In this document: positions 7,952-16,099 of the stretch, piece by piece
Numbering within the stretch: the stretch's first letter is position 1
Layout: each line of letters starts with the position of its first letter
NCBI RefSeq assembly: GCF_030296555.1
Contig: NZ_AP027728.1
Location: forward strand, 2,542,001-2,606,000
Length of the DNA stretch: 64,000 nucleotides
DNA from: Microbacterium suwonense
Lineage (GTDB): Bacteria > Actinomycetota > Actinomycetes > Actinomycetales > Microbacteriaceae
Direction of reading: 5' to 3'
Position numbers and translations under genes: made by a program
The notes under the pieces: model-generated
Databases searched by the model: none
What the model saw: only the letters and a program-made list of their open reading frames with translations
Told to the model about the DNA's origin: nothing

Positions 7952-8578
7952 TCAGTTCCCTTCTGCGATGTTGACGCCCAGCGAGAACCCGATGCCCAGG
8001 CCACCGCGGGCCAGGCCCATCTCCAGCAGCCCGGCGCCCTCGAGCCAGTGCGCCATGGACAGGTCGCCGGCGTCGCGCGGGCGGAGTCCGAGGCTGGTGA
8101 TGAGCGTCGAGACGCTGGCCTTGGCCTGCGCGTCGTCACCGGCGAAGAACACGTCCGCCGGCTCGCCCGATGCGAGGATCTGACTGAACAGCGTGTTGAA
8201 GCCCTTCACGACGTGCGTGCTGGCGGGGGTGGCCTCGTCAACGAGCTTCGCGACGGAGGTGTCGTCGGGCACGGCCAGTCCCGTGCCGGTGGCGTTGAAC
8301 GGGTTCGTGATGTCGATGACGATTTTGCCTGCAAGGGCCTCGCCGAACTCCTTAGCGACCGGCACGGCGCTGGCGAACAGCACCGCGAGAAAGACGATGT
8401 CTCCCGTCGGTGCGGAGCCCCAGGCCCCGGTTGTGACGTCGGTGCCGAGGCTCTTCGCCAGCGACGCCGCCTTGGCCTCGTCGCGAGCGATGATCTGGAC
8501 GGTGTTGCCGCCCCTGACCGCCCGGCTGCCGATTCCGCGGGCCATGTTGCCCGCGCCGATGATGGTGATGCTGCTCAT
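7952..8578 (-). CDS. NADPH-dependent F420 reductase-type NAD(P)-binding protein
   Basis: 208 aa. The N-terminal Rossmann motif ITIIGAGNMARGIG and the later VIDITNPFN, HVVKGFNTLF and DVFFAGDD blocks are characteristic of the NADP oxidoreductase/F420 reductase family. I chose the ATG at 8578 because AAGGAG precedes it by the right distance; the frame stays open upstream for 25 codons without a better site. First gene of a two-gene leftward unit with the SDR gene, divergent from the TetR gene. Physiological substrate unknown; members reduce flavin or F420 cofactors or quinones. Confidence 0.8.
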   Translation of the reverse strand: MSSITIIGAGNMARGIGSRAVRGGNTVQIIARDEAKAASLAKSLGTDVTTGAWGSAPTGDIVFLAVLFASAVPVAKEFGEALAGKIVIDITNPFNATGTGLAVPDDTSVAKLVDEATPASTHVVKGFNTLFSQILASGEPADVFFAGDDAQAKASVSTLITSLGLRPRDAGDLSMAHWLEGAGLLEMGLARGGLGIGFSLGVNIAEGN

Positions 8579-8645
8579 GATGTGCTCCTTTGTGCGCGTG
8601 TGGGCTGTCGAGGGATCTCGGCGGCCGCTGGATGGAGCGTCTAGG

Positions 8646-8691
8646 TGAGGCACCCCTCCGGTTCATGGAGAGGAACCGGAGGGATGCCTCA
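8646..8691. promoter_or_regulatory. Long inverted repeat in the TetR divergent promoter
   Basis: TGAGGCACCCCTCCGGTTC (8646-8664) is the reverse complement of 8673-8691 except for one position; the loop is 8 nt. It sits between the divergent reductase and TetR starts, where a TetR operator is expected. The 19-bp arms are long for one operator and could also form a hairpin in the reductase leader. Confidence 0.55.
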
Positions 8692-8724
8692 GGTATTCCG
8701 AGAATTCCGGAGTAGATTGACAGC

Positions 8725-9390
8725 ATGACCATCAGTGAGGTGAAACGCAGGCCCCTGCGCCGTGATGCGCAGGCGCGATACGACCGACTCGTCGCCGCGG
8801 CGCGCGTGGAGTTCGCCGCACGCGGCATGGACGCCTCCCTGGAGAAGATCGCCCGTGACGCCGACGTCGCGATCGGCACGCTGTACCGTCACTTCCCGAC
8901 TCGGATGGACCTGCTGCTCGCTGCGTTCGAGCCCCGGCTGCGCGAGTTCCTCAGCGAAGCCGAGAAGGCTCTGCAGATCGACGATCCCTGGGATGGCTTC
9001 GTCGGCTACCTGGAGAACCTGTTCCGCCTGCAGGCGGGTGACCGCGGTTTCAACGATTTCCTGTCACGCCGGTTCCCAGGCAACGCGGCGACCGAGAGCA
9101 TCCACGACGAGATGTGTCAGCAGATCGAGGACGTGCTCACTCGCGCTCAGGATGCCGGCAGAGTGCGTCCCGACATCAACCGGGCCGACATCGTGAACCT
9201 CATCTGGTTCAACGGCCGGATGATCGACGCCACCAGCGTCACCGCCCCGAACGCCTGGCGTCGTCAACTGCACATCATGCTCGATGCCTATCGGGCGGAG
9301 CGCGCTCATCCGCTGCCCGAACCGGCGATGACCGACGAGCAGCTGTACGACGCCATGGTCCGGCTCAACGCGGCGGACCCGTCCCGCTGA
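8725..9390 (+). CDS. TetR/AcrR-family transcriptional regulator
   Basis: 221 aa. N-terminal HTH (res ~15-65): RYDRLVAAARVEFAARGMDASLEKIARDADVAIGTLYRHFPTR in frame with the TetR signature (only the pattern, with GTLYRHF as recognition helix). The C-terminal helical domain is of the common SCO-type ligand fold. It is divergent from the reductase/SDR pair, with a 19-bp-arm inverted repeat between them, so it likely represses that pair and itself. Ligand unknown. Confidence 0.88.
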   Translation: MTISEVKRRPLRRDAQARYDRLVAAARVEFAARGMDASLEKIARDADVAIGTLYRHFPTRMDLLLAAFEPRLREFLSEAEKALQIDDPWDGFVGYLENLFRLQAGDRGFNDFLSRRFPGNAATESIHDEMCQQIEDVLTRAQDAGRVRPDINRADIVNLIWFNGRMIDATSVTAPNAWRRQLHIMLDAYRAERAHPLPEPAMTDEQLYDAMVRLNAADPSR

Positions 9391-9432
9391 CGCGACCGGT
9401 CCGCACCCCTGAGCTCAGTGAGGCTGCAACGG

Positions 9433-9810
9433 CTACCCGACTGCCCGCACCGTCAGCTCCATGCCCATCGCGCGGTGATTGCTCACGGAGCACCACCCGT
9501 CCAGGTCCTCGGCGATGATGCCGGCATCGATCACCTCGGTCTCGTCGGGCATGAGGCGTGCTGAGCTCTTGCCGTTCTCCAGGGTGAGGTCGTGCACCTC
9601 CGTCCCGGTGTTCTCGAAGGTGATGACGAGTTCGTCGCCGACCGGCACCTCCACGACGTCAGGCACGAACCGCATCCCGTCCACGGTCACGGTGACCTCG
9701 GTGGTGTTGCCGGTGGGTGTGACGCTCGGTCCGGACGCGCAGCCCGAGAGCAGGAGAAGGGCGGCAACGAGCGCGCCGCCCTTCATGAAGGAATTTCGGA
9801 CACGTGACAC
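9433..9810 (-). CDS. Cupredoxin-like lipoprotein
   Basis: 125 aa. Signal peptide with lipobox LLSGC (Cys24), then a ~95-residue cupredoxin domain: VDGMRFVPDVVEVPVGDELVI, HDLTLENG (His73), and WCSVSNHRAMGM with Cys107, His112 and Met115/117, a complete type-1 copper ligand set. It should be exported and lipid-anchored, binding copper for electron transfer or copper handling. Start GTG at 9810 with GGGAG upstream; an internal ATG eight codons later also gives a signal peptide. Stands alone between TetR and an NAD(P)-binding gene on the same strand. Confidence 0.8.
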   Translation of the reverse strand: MSRVRNSFMKGGALVAALLLLSGCASGPSVTPTGNTTEVTVTVDGMRFVPDVVEVPVGDELVITFENTGTEVHDLTLENGKSSARLMPDETEVIDAGIIAEDLDGWCSVSNHRAMGMELTVRAVG

Positions 9811-9870
9811 GGTGCGCTCCCGGATGCGACGGACAGGACTGTATGACCATCCTCCCGCACCGAACCCTCG

Positions 9871-10623
9871 TCATCTCCGCACGTGGTCCTCGCTGTGCAG
9901 CCACTGGTCGAAGTCGATGCGCGCGTGCTCGGCATCCGCTCCGCCGCGCAGCGAGCCGGAGGCGAGTCCGCGACCGTACGCGCCGGGGAGGCGTATCTCG
10001 ACGACCCGGCGTCGGATGCCGTCGAAGGCGAGCTGTCTGCGTGCGAGCTCGGCGAGATCCTCGTCGCGCGGTCCGACGAGGTCCGTGGCGCGGCCCTGCG
10101 GCCCCTGCTCGGCCACCCGAACCAGGTGCGCTCCGACCTCGCGCGCGGCGACCGGCCGAACAGGTGCGCGAGGGATGAGCGCGAACGGCCCGCGCGTGCC
10201 CGACAGCAGCTGACCGGCGAACTCGTGGAACTGTGAGACCCGGGCGATCGTGAACGGAACCGTGCCCGCGCTGACCGCGCGCTCCTGTGCCAGCTTGCCG
10301 GCGTAGTACGACGCATCGATGTCGTCGATCCCGACGATCGACAAGGCGACGTGATGGCCCACGCCCGCTCGTTCCTCCGCGGCGAGCAGGTGGCGGGTGC
10401 CGTTCTCGAAGAAGGCCCTCGCCCGCTTCGCCGACAGTGACATGATGTTCGTCACGTCGATCACGGCATCCGCCCGGTCGAGGGCGGCGTCGAGCCCGCT
10501 GCCGGTCTGCACGTCCGCACCAGACGCACGCGAGAGCACGACGACCTCGTGTCCCGCATCGTGTGCGGCCTGTACGGTGTGCCTGCCGACCGTGCCGGTG
10601 CCGCCGGCTACCACGATCCTCAT
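9871..10623 (-). CDS. NmrA-like NAD(P)-binding oxidoreductase (atypical SDR)
   Basis: 250 aa. N-terminal MRIVVAGGTGTVG is the GxxGxxG Rossmann motif of atypical SDRs; HHVALSIVGID and YYAGKLAQERAV (Tyr/Lys pair) follow, and the C-terminal half is the variable substrate domain. No metal site. A paralogue lies immediately upstream (10684-11439), about the same length and with matching blocks (HHVALTIVG, YFAAKTAQEKLI), so the two look like a tandem duplication. Likely an NADPH-dependent reductase or redox sensor; substrate unknown. Confidence 0.8.
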   Translation of the reverse strand: MRIVVAGGTGTVGRHTVQAAHDAGHEVVVLSRASGADVQTGSGLDAALDRADAVIDVTNIMSLSAKRARAFFENGTRHLLAAEERAGVGHHVALSIVGIDDIDASYYAGKLAQERAVSAGTVPFTIARVSQFHEFAGQLLSGTRGPFALIPRAPVRPVAAREVGAHLVRVAEQGPQGRATDLVGPRDEDLAELARRQLAFDGIRRRVVEIRLPGAYGRGLASGSLRGGADAEHARIDFDQWLHSEDHVRR

Positions 10624-10683
10624 CAGATCCTCTCCGTTCTGCTGTCGGTGCGAGCCCCGCTGTGCATCCGGTTCTCGTTCACG

Positions 10684-11439
10684 CTACTTGCGGGGCGGGT
10701 TCGCCGGGAGCCACTCCTCGAGCGTCGTGCCGAAGATCTGCGCGCCGTCGAGCGGAATCAGGGTGCGCTCCTCGATCACCGCACCGTAGTACGGAGCCGT
10801 GTCGTCGCGGACGACCGTGCGTGCATCCCCTCGGAACGCCAGTGCGCGGCGGGCGAACTCGTCCATGCCGAACGCCTCCGGCCCGGCGATCTCGAAGTCG
10901 CCCGCTGGCGTGCCGGCGGCCGCTCGGGCGACGGCGGTGGCGACGTCCTCCGCGGCGATCGGCTGGATGAGTGCTCCGGGAAGACGCACGGTGTCGCCAT
11001 GGGTGGAGATGTCGGCGATGCTGCCGACGAACTCGAAGAACTGCGTCGCGTGCACCAGCGAGTATCCGATGCCGGAGTCGCGGATCAGCTTCTCCTGAGC
11101 GGTCTTCGCCGCGAAGTACGGGATGTTCTGCGGGCGGTTCGTGCCGACGATGGTCAGCGCGACATGATGACTCACCCCGGCCTCGGCCTCGGCCTCGAGG
11201 ATGTTGCGTGTCGACGTGGTGAAGAACTCCATCACGTCGTCCGGCGCGAATGAAGGCGAGTTGCTCACGTCCACCACCGTCGCCGCATCCTGGAGTGCGT
11301 CGGCGAGTCCCTGTCCGGTGAGGCAGTCGACCCCGGTCGCGGGAGATGCGGCCACGGCCTCGTGTCCGTGGGCCTTCAGCTTTGCGACGACCTTCGAGCC
11401 GATCAGCCCGGTGCCGCCGATGACGACGATCTTTGCCAT
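10684..11439 (-). CDS. NmrA-like NAD(P)-binding oxidoreductase, paralogue
   Basis: 251 aa from the ATG at 11439, chosen because AAAGGAAC precedes it and the Rossmann motif IVVIGGTGLIGSKVV starts at residue 4; the frame is open upstream but without coding character. Blocks HHVALTIVGTNR and IPYFAAKTAQEKLI match the neighbour at 9871-10623, and both end with a LEEWL/FDQWL motif. Probably an NADPH-dependent reductase of the same tandem pair. The upstream 292 bp (11440-11731) to the divergent gene contains no further gene I can support. Confidence 0.8.
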   Translation of the reverse strand: MAKIVVIGGTGLIGSKVVAKLKAHGHEAVAASPATGVDCLTGQGLADALQDAATVVDVSNSPSFAPDDVMEFFTTSTRNILEAEAEAGVSHHVALTIVGTNRPQNIPYFAAKTAQEKLIRDSGIGYSLVHATQFFEFVGSIADISTHGDTVRLPGALIQPIAAEDVATAVARAAAGTPAGDFEIAGPEAFGMDEFARRALAFRGDARTVVRDDTAPYYGAVIEERTLIPLDGAQIFGTTLEEWLPANPPRK

Positions 11440-11731
11440 CTTCTGTTCCTTTCTTCTGGGCGCCGCTCTGGCGTCACCAGGGATGACAGCGGAGGCTGCG
11501 TCGTTGTGACAGGGAGTCGACGGCTGTATCCACCGGGGTCGGAGGGCGCTTTCGTCAGGACTGCGGCGCGAGGCTTGAGTCCGCAGCGGACGACGAAGGT
11601 CCTGCTTCCCCGGGATCAGGGCTCTGCGGCCTGCTCGGAACTGTCCCTGCACAATCGCCGAATCTGATCGCTTGTCCACAGATCACATGTTCTCGTCACT
11701 TGCAGGTGAGCGCATCCGCGAGGATCGAGCG

Positions 11732-12472
11732 ATGGACGACCTCACGACCACGCGAACCGGACTCCGGTTGCCTGCCATCGACCCGCACGACAGGGAGCAG
11801 GTGTTCGCGCACCTCGCGTCCATCGCCGACGGCATGCCGGAACTCTCTCTGCAGCTGTCGAACAGCGAGGCGTATCGAGGAGCTGACGAGTCTGGCGAGA
11901 ACGGCGGACCCTTTACTCATTGGGAAGTGCTCCATCTGATCGTCTCGCTCGTCGAGACGCTTTTCGATGAGGAGGTGGTGGCGTTCTCGCCCGCATTCCA
12001 CGCACAGCTCGCGATCATGCTGCAGTACCCCGTGGTGCCCGATGCGGTGTCGATGCAGATCGCTTTCGGGCGGGAGATGGGAGAGGAATCCTTGCGGGTG
12101 ATTGAGCGACTGGTGGCTGCCGCAGAGTCCCTTGGGCTCCCTGTCGATGAGCACATCGCCGATCTCGCGGCGTCCGGTCAGATCGGACACGATCTCCCCG
12201 CTCGGTGCTTCCGCGGAGAGTTGCACAGGTCCCCGGATCGAATGCGAATGCGCAAAGCCATCGACTTCTTCCGCGTCACGGCGGCGCAGGCCCCCGAGCC
12301 GCTGCGTCCGCCCGTGCTCTGCGTGATCGCCTGGCTGCTCTGGGCCATGGGCAAGCGACCGGTCGCACTCGTCTATCTGCGTGAGGCCGTTGCGATCGAT
12401 CCGGGTCACATCCTGGCCCTCGGGTGCGCCTCGCATTTCAGTGGGCATCAGCCGGAATGGGTACGCGGATGA
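11732..12472 (+). CDS. Hypothetical protein with DUF4192-like C-terminus
   Basis: About 246 aa from the ATG at 11732, preceded by GAGGA at 7 nt; TTG at 11672 and ATG at 11687 are alternatives. The C-terminal ~45 residues (RPPVLCVIAWLLWAMGKRPVALVYLREAVAIDPGH) look like the end of actinobacterial DUF4192 proteins, with a helix pair of TPR-like character; the N-terminal part is acidic and not recognised. No membrane segment or signal peptide. Divergent from the NmrA-like pair; no function can be given. Confidence 0.6.
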   Translation: MDDLTTTRTGLRLPAIDPHDREQVFAHLASIADGMPELSLQLSNSEAYRGADESGENGGPFTHWEVLHLIVSLVETLFDEEVVAFSPAFHAQLAIMLQYPVVPDAVSMQIAFGREMGEESLRVIERLVAAAESLGLPVDEHIADLAASGQIGHDLPARCFRGELHRSPDRMRMRKAIDFFRVTAAQAPEPLRPPVLCVIAWLLWAMGKRPVALVYLREAVAIDPGHILALGCASHFSGHQPEWVRG

Positions 12473-12490
12473 GAACGGTGCGACGATTGA

Positions 12491-12514
12491 ACAATGTTGT
12501 ACACGATTGTACAA
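12491..12514. promoter_or_regulatory. Repeated TTGTACA operator of the toxin-antitoxin pair
   Basis: ACAATGTTGT (12491-12500, inverted), TTGTACA (12497-12503) and TTGTACAA (12507-12514) overlap; the two TTGTACA copies are spaced exactly 10 bp, one helical turn. The antitoxin ATG is 9 bp further. This fits autoregulation by antitoxin/toxin complexes. Confidence 0.6.
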
Positions 12515-12522
12515 TTTCAGAT

Positions 12523-12809
12523 ATGGCGACGATCAGTGCGAGCGCGGCTCGGCAGACTCTCCCCGCTCAACTCGACCTCGTCGAGAAGGGCGAGGAGATC
12601 TCGATCACGCGCCACGGCCGCGTCGTCGCCGTTCTGGTCCGCCCTGATGCGCTCGCCGCGCGACGAGCGTCGAGAGCCTGGGCAGAGGCGGATCGGATAG
12701 GGGCGCTGCTGGGGCGGGCCCGCACCGAGCAGGCGGCGCCGCCGCTGATGACTGCGGCGCGCGCTGAAGAACTGGTCGACTCCTTCGCACAGACCGCACC
12801 GCACGATGA
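12523..12809 (+). CDS. Phd/YefM-type antitoxin, frame broken near its end
   Basis: N-terminal MATISASAARQTLPAQLDLV and ISITRHGRVVAVLV are the DNA-binding Phd/YefM fold; the C-terminal part is the helical toxin-binding tail. As sequenced, the frame has no stop near the toxin and stays open to 13473. With one extra C at 12782-12783 the tail becomes VDSLRTDRTAR followed by TGA overlapping the toxin ATG (ATGA), the usual arrangement for such pairs. I therefore give the corrected end. Neutralises the downstream VapC-type toxin and autoregulates the operon (family knowledge). Confidence 0.75.
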
Positions 12810-13216
12810 GCATCGCCTTCGATGCGGATGTGCTCATCTACGCCGCATCGCAGCATCCGCTCGGGGCCGGTGTCGCGAAGCTCTTCGCGAGTGCCGGCGA
12901 CGACCCGGTCGGCATCGGATCGGTGCTGCTGCTCGCGGAGGTACTCGCGAAGCCGATGCGCGCCGACCCGGACTCCACCGAGGTGCGGGCGTTGCTGAGT
13001 CTGCTCGGTCATCTCGAGTTGCGCCCGTTCGACGAGCCGACCGCACGGCTCTCCCTGGCGCTCGCGATGTCCTACGGTCTGCGCGCAGCGGATGCCATGC
13101 ACCTGGCGACTGCGGTCGCCAGCGGTGCCGAGCAGTTCCTCACGAACAATCGCAAGGACTTCCCGAAGACGATCGAGGAAGTCGAAGTGATCTACCCGAG
13201 CGAGCTGGCGATCTGA
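12806..13216 (+). CDS. VapC-type PIN-domain toxin (ribonuclease)
   Basis: 136-aa PIN domain. Acidic active-site positions are visible: Asp6/Asp8 in FDADVLIYAA, Glu in LLLAEVLAK, Asp in LRAADAMHLATA, and Asp in LTNNRKDF. These coordinate Mg/Mn for RNA cleavage in the family; VapC toxins typically cut tRNA or rRNA. It follows the Phd-type antitoxin with a 4-bp overlap (once the antitoxin frame is corrected). The residues all look intact. Confidence 0.88.
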   Translation: MSIAFDADVLIYAASQHPLGAGVAKLFASAGDDPVGIGSVLLLAEVLAKPMRADPDSTEVRALLSLLGHLELRPFDEPTARLSLALAMSYGLRAADAMHLATAVASGAEQFLTNNRKDFPKTIEEVEVIYPSELAI

Positions 13217-13246
13217 CAGAGGAACGCTCGGCGGGACGGAATCGTC

Positions 13247-13906
13247 TCAGGACTCCGAGGGCTGCATCGGAAGGGCCGGCCCGTGGTTCCAGGCGAGGAT
13301 CGCCGGCTGTTCGCGGGCGAAGCCCAGCACGGATGCCGAGCCGGCATCCAGCGAGATGGAGGCGGCGAACCGAGGTGCCTGCCGCAGGAACACCGAGGCG
13401 AGGATGCGCAGGTAGTGCCCGTGTGCGACCAGCGCCACATCCCCCGACGCCATCGCCGGCAGCACGCGCGTGAGCACCCGCGAGGCGCGGGCGGCGACCT
13501 CTTCCACGGTCTCGCCGGGGGTCTTCCCACGGATCACGCCGTGCTCGAAGGCGGTCCAGTCGTAGCCGAGCTCTGCTCGGATGTCGCGAGTGGTGCGTCC
13601 TTCGTACCCGCCGTAGTCCCACTCCATCAGCAGCGGGTCGATCTCGGCATCCAGGCCCGCGAGCTCGGCCGTGCGCCGGGCACGCTGCAGCGGTGAGCTG
13701 AGGATCAGCCGGAAGTCGTACCCCCGCACCAGCTCGCCGGCCGCCCTCGCCAGCTCCTCGCCGTGCGCGGTGAGCGGGATGTCTGTCAGCCCGGTGTGCC
13801 GGCCGGTGCGCGACCACTCGGTCTCGCCGTGGCGCAGCAGCACGAGCTTTCCCTGCGGGTGGTCGGGGGCGGGGCGATCGGGCAGCGTGTCGGTTGCGGC
13901 ATCCAC
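13247..13906 (-). CDS. Histidine phosphatase family protein
   Basis: 219-aa phosphoglycerate-mutase-like phosphatase: LVLLRHGETEWS (catalytic His26), SSPLQRARRTAE (second Arg), EWDYGGYEG (acid) and VALVAHGHYLRIL (second His). Compared with glycolytic mutases it is short and lacks their tail, so it is more likely a phosphatase (acid phosphatase/CobC type). Transcribed with the J-domain gene on the same strand 25 bp upstream. Substrate unknown. Confidence 0.88.
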   Translation of the reverse strand: MDAATDTLPDRPAPDHPQGKLVLLRHGETEWSRTGRHTGLTDIPLTAHGEELARAAGELVRGYDFRLILSSPLQRARRTAELAGLDAEIDPLLMEWDYGGYEGRTTRDIRAELGYDWTAFEHGVIRGKTPGETVEEVAARASRVLTRVLPAMASGDVALVAHGHYLRILASVFLRQAPRFAASISLDAGSASVLGFAREQPAILAWNHGPALPMQPSES

Positions 13907-13931
13907 CTCGCCACCGTACCGCCCCGACGAC

Positions 13932-14852
13932 TCACGGCAGCAGCACGCGCGCTGCCTGGGTCATCCTCGTGCGCACATCGAACGCCTCGGTCACACCCAG
14001 CGGACGGACTCCCGGGATGCCGCCGCGCAGCACGGTCTGCAGGGCGCTGCGGCGCACGGCGGCGACGGCCAGCCCTCGCACCGATCCGAGCGCGTTGACC
14101 GGCTCGACGAGATCGTCGTCCGGCAGGATCAGGATCGCGCCGGCGAAGCGCACGCGGGCCGTGCGCGCGATGGTGCGGATGCGGGAGAGCAGGTCGGCCA
14201 CCGGGGTGCTCTCGCCCACGCCGTTGCCGATCGCCTCGCCCTGACGGAAGCGCACCGGCTCGCCGAAGTCCTCCGACATCAGCCCGTACAGCCCGGTGGG
14301 TCCGAGCACCGCATGATCGAGTTTGCGGGCGGCATCCGCCCCGCAGACCACGTCGTGCCACGCGGTGAAGCCGATGCCCAGCTGGCCGATGGCCGCAGCG
14401 GCGCTCTCTTCGGCGAGGGCGGAGGCCAGCATCCGTCGCACCTCCCACGGCGCGCTCCGCACGGTCGCGCCGTCGTACGCCTCGCCCGCCGTCACCGGGC
14501 GTCCGAGGTGCTCCGTGAGCAGCTGGAGATAGCGCAGACGTCGCCACGCGCCGGCGCGTCCGTAGGACGTGGTGCGCGGTCGCGTACCGGTTCGACCAGC
14601 GGATGCCGGCGGTGCGCCCCACTCCGGAAGCTCGCGTCCGCGATCGTAGGCGGCCCGATCCTCGGGTGTGCCGACGTGCTCCCAGGCGTGCTGCACGCGG
14701 ATGAACTCCGAGGCATCCCCACCGGTGTCCGGATGCGTCTGCCGCAGCCGCACACGGTAGGCCCGGCGCAGCGCCTCGTCGTCGACGGTCGCCGCGACGC
14801 CGAGCACCTCGTACGCGGATGCCGACAGCGGCCCTTCAAAGCTCACTCCCAC
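13932..14852 (-). CDS. J-domain protein with NERD-like C-terminal region
   Basis: 306 aa. N-terminal J domain (res ~12-72) with HPD at 40-42, the Hsp70-stimulating motif. There is no Gly/Phe or zinc domain of DnaJ. The C-terminal part contains KLDHAVLGPTGLYGLMSEDFGEP, similar to the LDH.viGp.GvfvidtK pattern of NERD (nuclease-related) domains. It may recruit DnaK to a nucleic-acid-related partner, but this is inference. Followed by the histidine phosphatase. Confidence 0.75.
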   Translation of the reverse strand: MGVSFEGPLSASAYEVLGVAATVDDEALRRAYRVRLRQTHPDTGGDASEFIRVQHAWEHVGTPEDRAAYDRGRELPEWGAPPASAGRTGTRPRTTSYGRAGAWRRLRYLQLLTEHLGRPVTAGEAYDGATVRSAPWEVRRMLASALAEESAAAAIGQLGIGFTAWHDVVCGADAARKLDHAVLGPTGLYGLMSEDFGEPVRFRQGEAIGNGVGESTPVADLLSRIRTIARTARVRFAGAILILPDDDLVEPVNALGSVRGLAVAAVRRSALQTVLRGGIPGVRPLGVTEAFDVRTRMTQAARVLLP

Positions 14853-14887
14853 ACGTTAGACCGACGGCACCGCGTACGCTGATATCC

Positions 14888-15067
14888 ATGACCAAGAACA
14901 CCATCTGGACCGTGCTGGGCGTCATCCTCGCGATCGTCATCGCGTGGTGGCTGGTGAACGTGCTGTTCTCGGTGCTGGTGCTCGTCGTCAAGCTGCTGAT
15001 CGTGGCGGTCGTCGCCGTGGTGGTGTACGCCGGCATCCGGGCGCTCACCCGCAGCGCCCGCGACTGA
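14888..15067 (+). CDS. Small two-helix membrane protein
   Basis: 59 aa from ATG 14888 (MTKNTIWTVLGVILAIVIAWW). Two hydrophobic stretches (res ~6-20 and ~22-50) separated by little, with a positively charged tail RALTRSARD. Divergent from the J-domain gene and convergent with the hydrolase gene. Function unknown; typical of short conserved actinobacterial membrane proteins. Confidence 0.7.
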   Translation: MTKNTIWTVLGVILAIVIAWWLVNVLFSVLVLVVKLLIVAVVAVVVYAGIRALTRSARD

Positions 15068-15081
15068 CCCTTCCGCCTGCA

Positions 15082-15939
15082 CTACCCTGCCCGCAGGAAC
15101 TCCAGCGCGGCCAGCCGGAAGGCCTTTGAGCCGAGGGCGTTGAAGTGGTGCCGCCCAGGGATCTCGAAGAACGAGCTCTGCGGCGCGGCTTCGGCCAGCC
15201 GGCGCGAGCCCTCGATCACGGCATCCTCTGATCCGGTCGCGAACAGCACCGGCTGCTCGGGTGCCTGTGCGGGATCGGGATCGATCGACCGTGACGAGCG
15301 CATGCCCTCCGCCAGCGCGAGCAGGGCGTCGAGGTCGTTGCCGGCGACCCGCTCGGCCAGCTCGACGTAGCTCTGCGTGGCGGGATCGGTGACTGGGGTG
15401 CCGTCGGCGATGTAGCGGCGCACCTGGCCGACGTCGAGTCGATCCAGTGGGATGCCGTCGGGCACGCCGCCGAGCACGGCACGGGTGATGCGGTCGCCGA
15501 GATCCCGCAGCACCTGCCAGCCGACCCGGGCACCGAGCGAGTAGCCGGCGTAGAGCGTCTCGTCGATCAGGAAGGTGTCGAGCACCGCTTCCACATCGCG
15601 CGCAAGGCTGCCGACGGCGTAACCGTCGGCGTCGTGCGGCTTCTGGCTGGCGCCGTGCCCTCGCAGGTCGATGCCCAGGATGCGGTAGCCCTCGCGCTCC
15701 AGCATCCGCACCCATCCGGTGTGCAGCCACGTGTCGGCCGTGCTCGAGGCGAACCCGTGCACGAGCACGACGACCGGTGCGTCCAGCTCGCCCCACGAGT
15801 ACGTCGCCAGGCCCACGCCGTCGCCGACCTCGACGAACTGAGGTGCGGGCAGGTTGTTCAGTGAGGAGAGCAGATCGGACACACCTCCATCATGCTCCCG
15901 CACAGACGGGGTGCGCTCGGGTTCGGGCCGGGTATTCAC
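15082..15939 (-). CDS. Alpha/beta hydrolase
   Basis: 285 aa. Oxyanion-hole VVVLVHGFASS (res 57-66), IDLRGHGAS, nucleophile elbow AGYSLG (Ser134), VLFATGSEDAVI (acid) and PGRHHFNAL (His) give a complete catalytic triad. The family includes esterases, lipases and dehalogenases; substrate not predictable. Start GTG at 15939 is the longest; a GTG at ~15882 (SDLLSSL) is possible but its Shine-Dalgarno (GGAGGT) is too close. No signal peptide. Confidence 0.8.
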   Translation of the reverse strand: MNTRPEPERTPSVREHDGGVSDLLSSLNNLPAPQFVEVGDGVGLATYSWGELDAPVVVLVHGFASSTADTWLHTGWVRMLEREGYRILGIDLRGHGASQKPHDADGYAVGSLARDVEAVLDTFLIDETLYAGYSLGARVGWQVLRDLGDRITRAVLGGVPDGIPLDRLDVGQVRRYIADGTPVTDPATQSYVELAERVAGNDLDALLALAEGMRSSRSIDPDPAQAPEQPVLFATGSEDAVIEGSRRLAEAAPQSSFFEIPGRHHFNALGSKAFRLAALEFLRAG

Positions 15940-15991
15940 CCCTGCGGGTGTTTCGGCATCATCGGAATCCGGGTGCCGCCCATTCCGTTCT

Positions 15992-16046
15992 TCGAATCGA
16001 TTCGATAGACTTCTGCGATGCGGCGCCGTGACCGATCACGGTGCCG
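15992..16046 (+). promoter_or_regulatory. Palindrome and hairpin upstream of the MATE exporter
   Basis: TCGAATCGATTCGA (15992-16005) is a perfect 14-bp palindrome. At 16021-16046 CGGCgCCGTGA and TCACGGtGCCG form a hairpin with one mismatch and a 4-nt loop. The MATE ATG is at 16100, so both lie in its promoter/leader. The first could be an operator and the second a leader hairpin; no known riboswitch pattern was recognised. Confidence 0.4.
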
Positions 16047-16099
16047 ATCGTCGTCTCCGGCATCCTCTCCTCCTTCCTCCTCTTTCTTCTGAGACCCCT

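Noticed and set aside
12810..13473. Antitoxin frame continuing past the toxin start
   Set aside because: No family match beyond the toxin start; best explained by one missing base near 12782.
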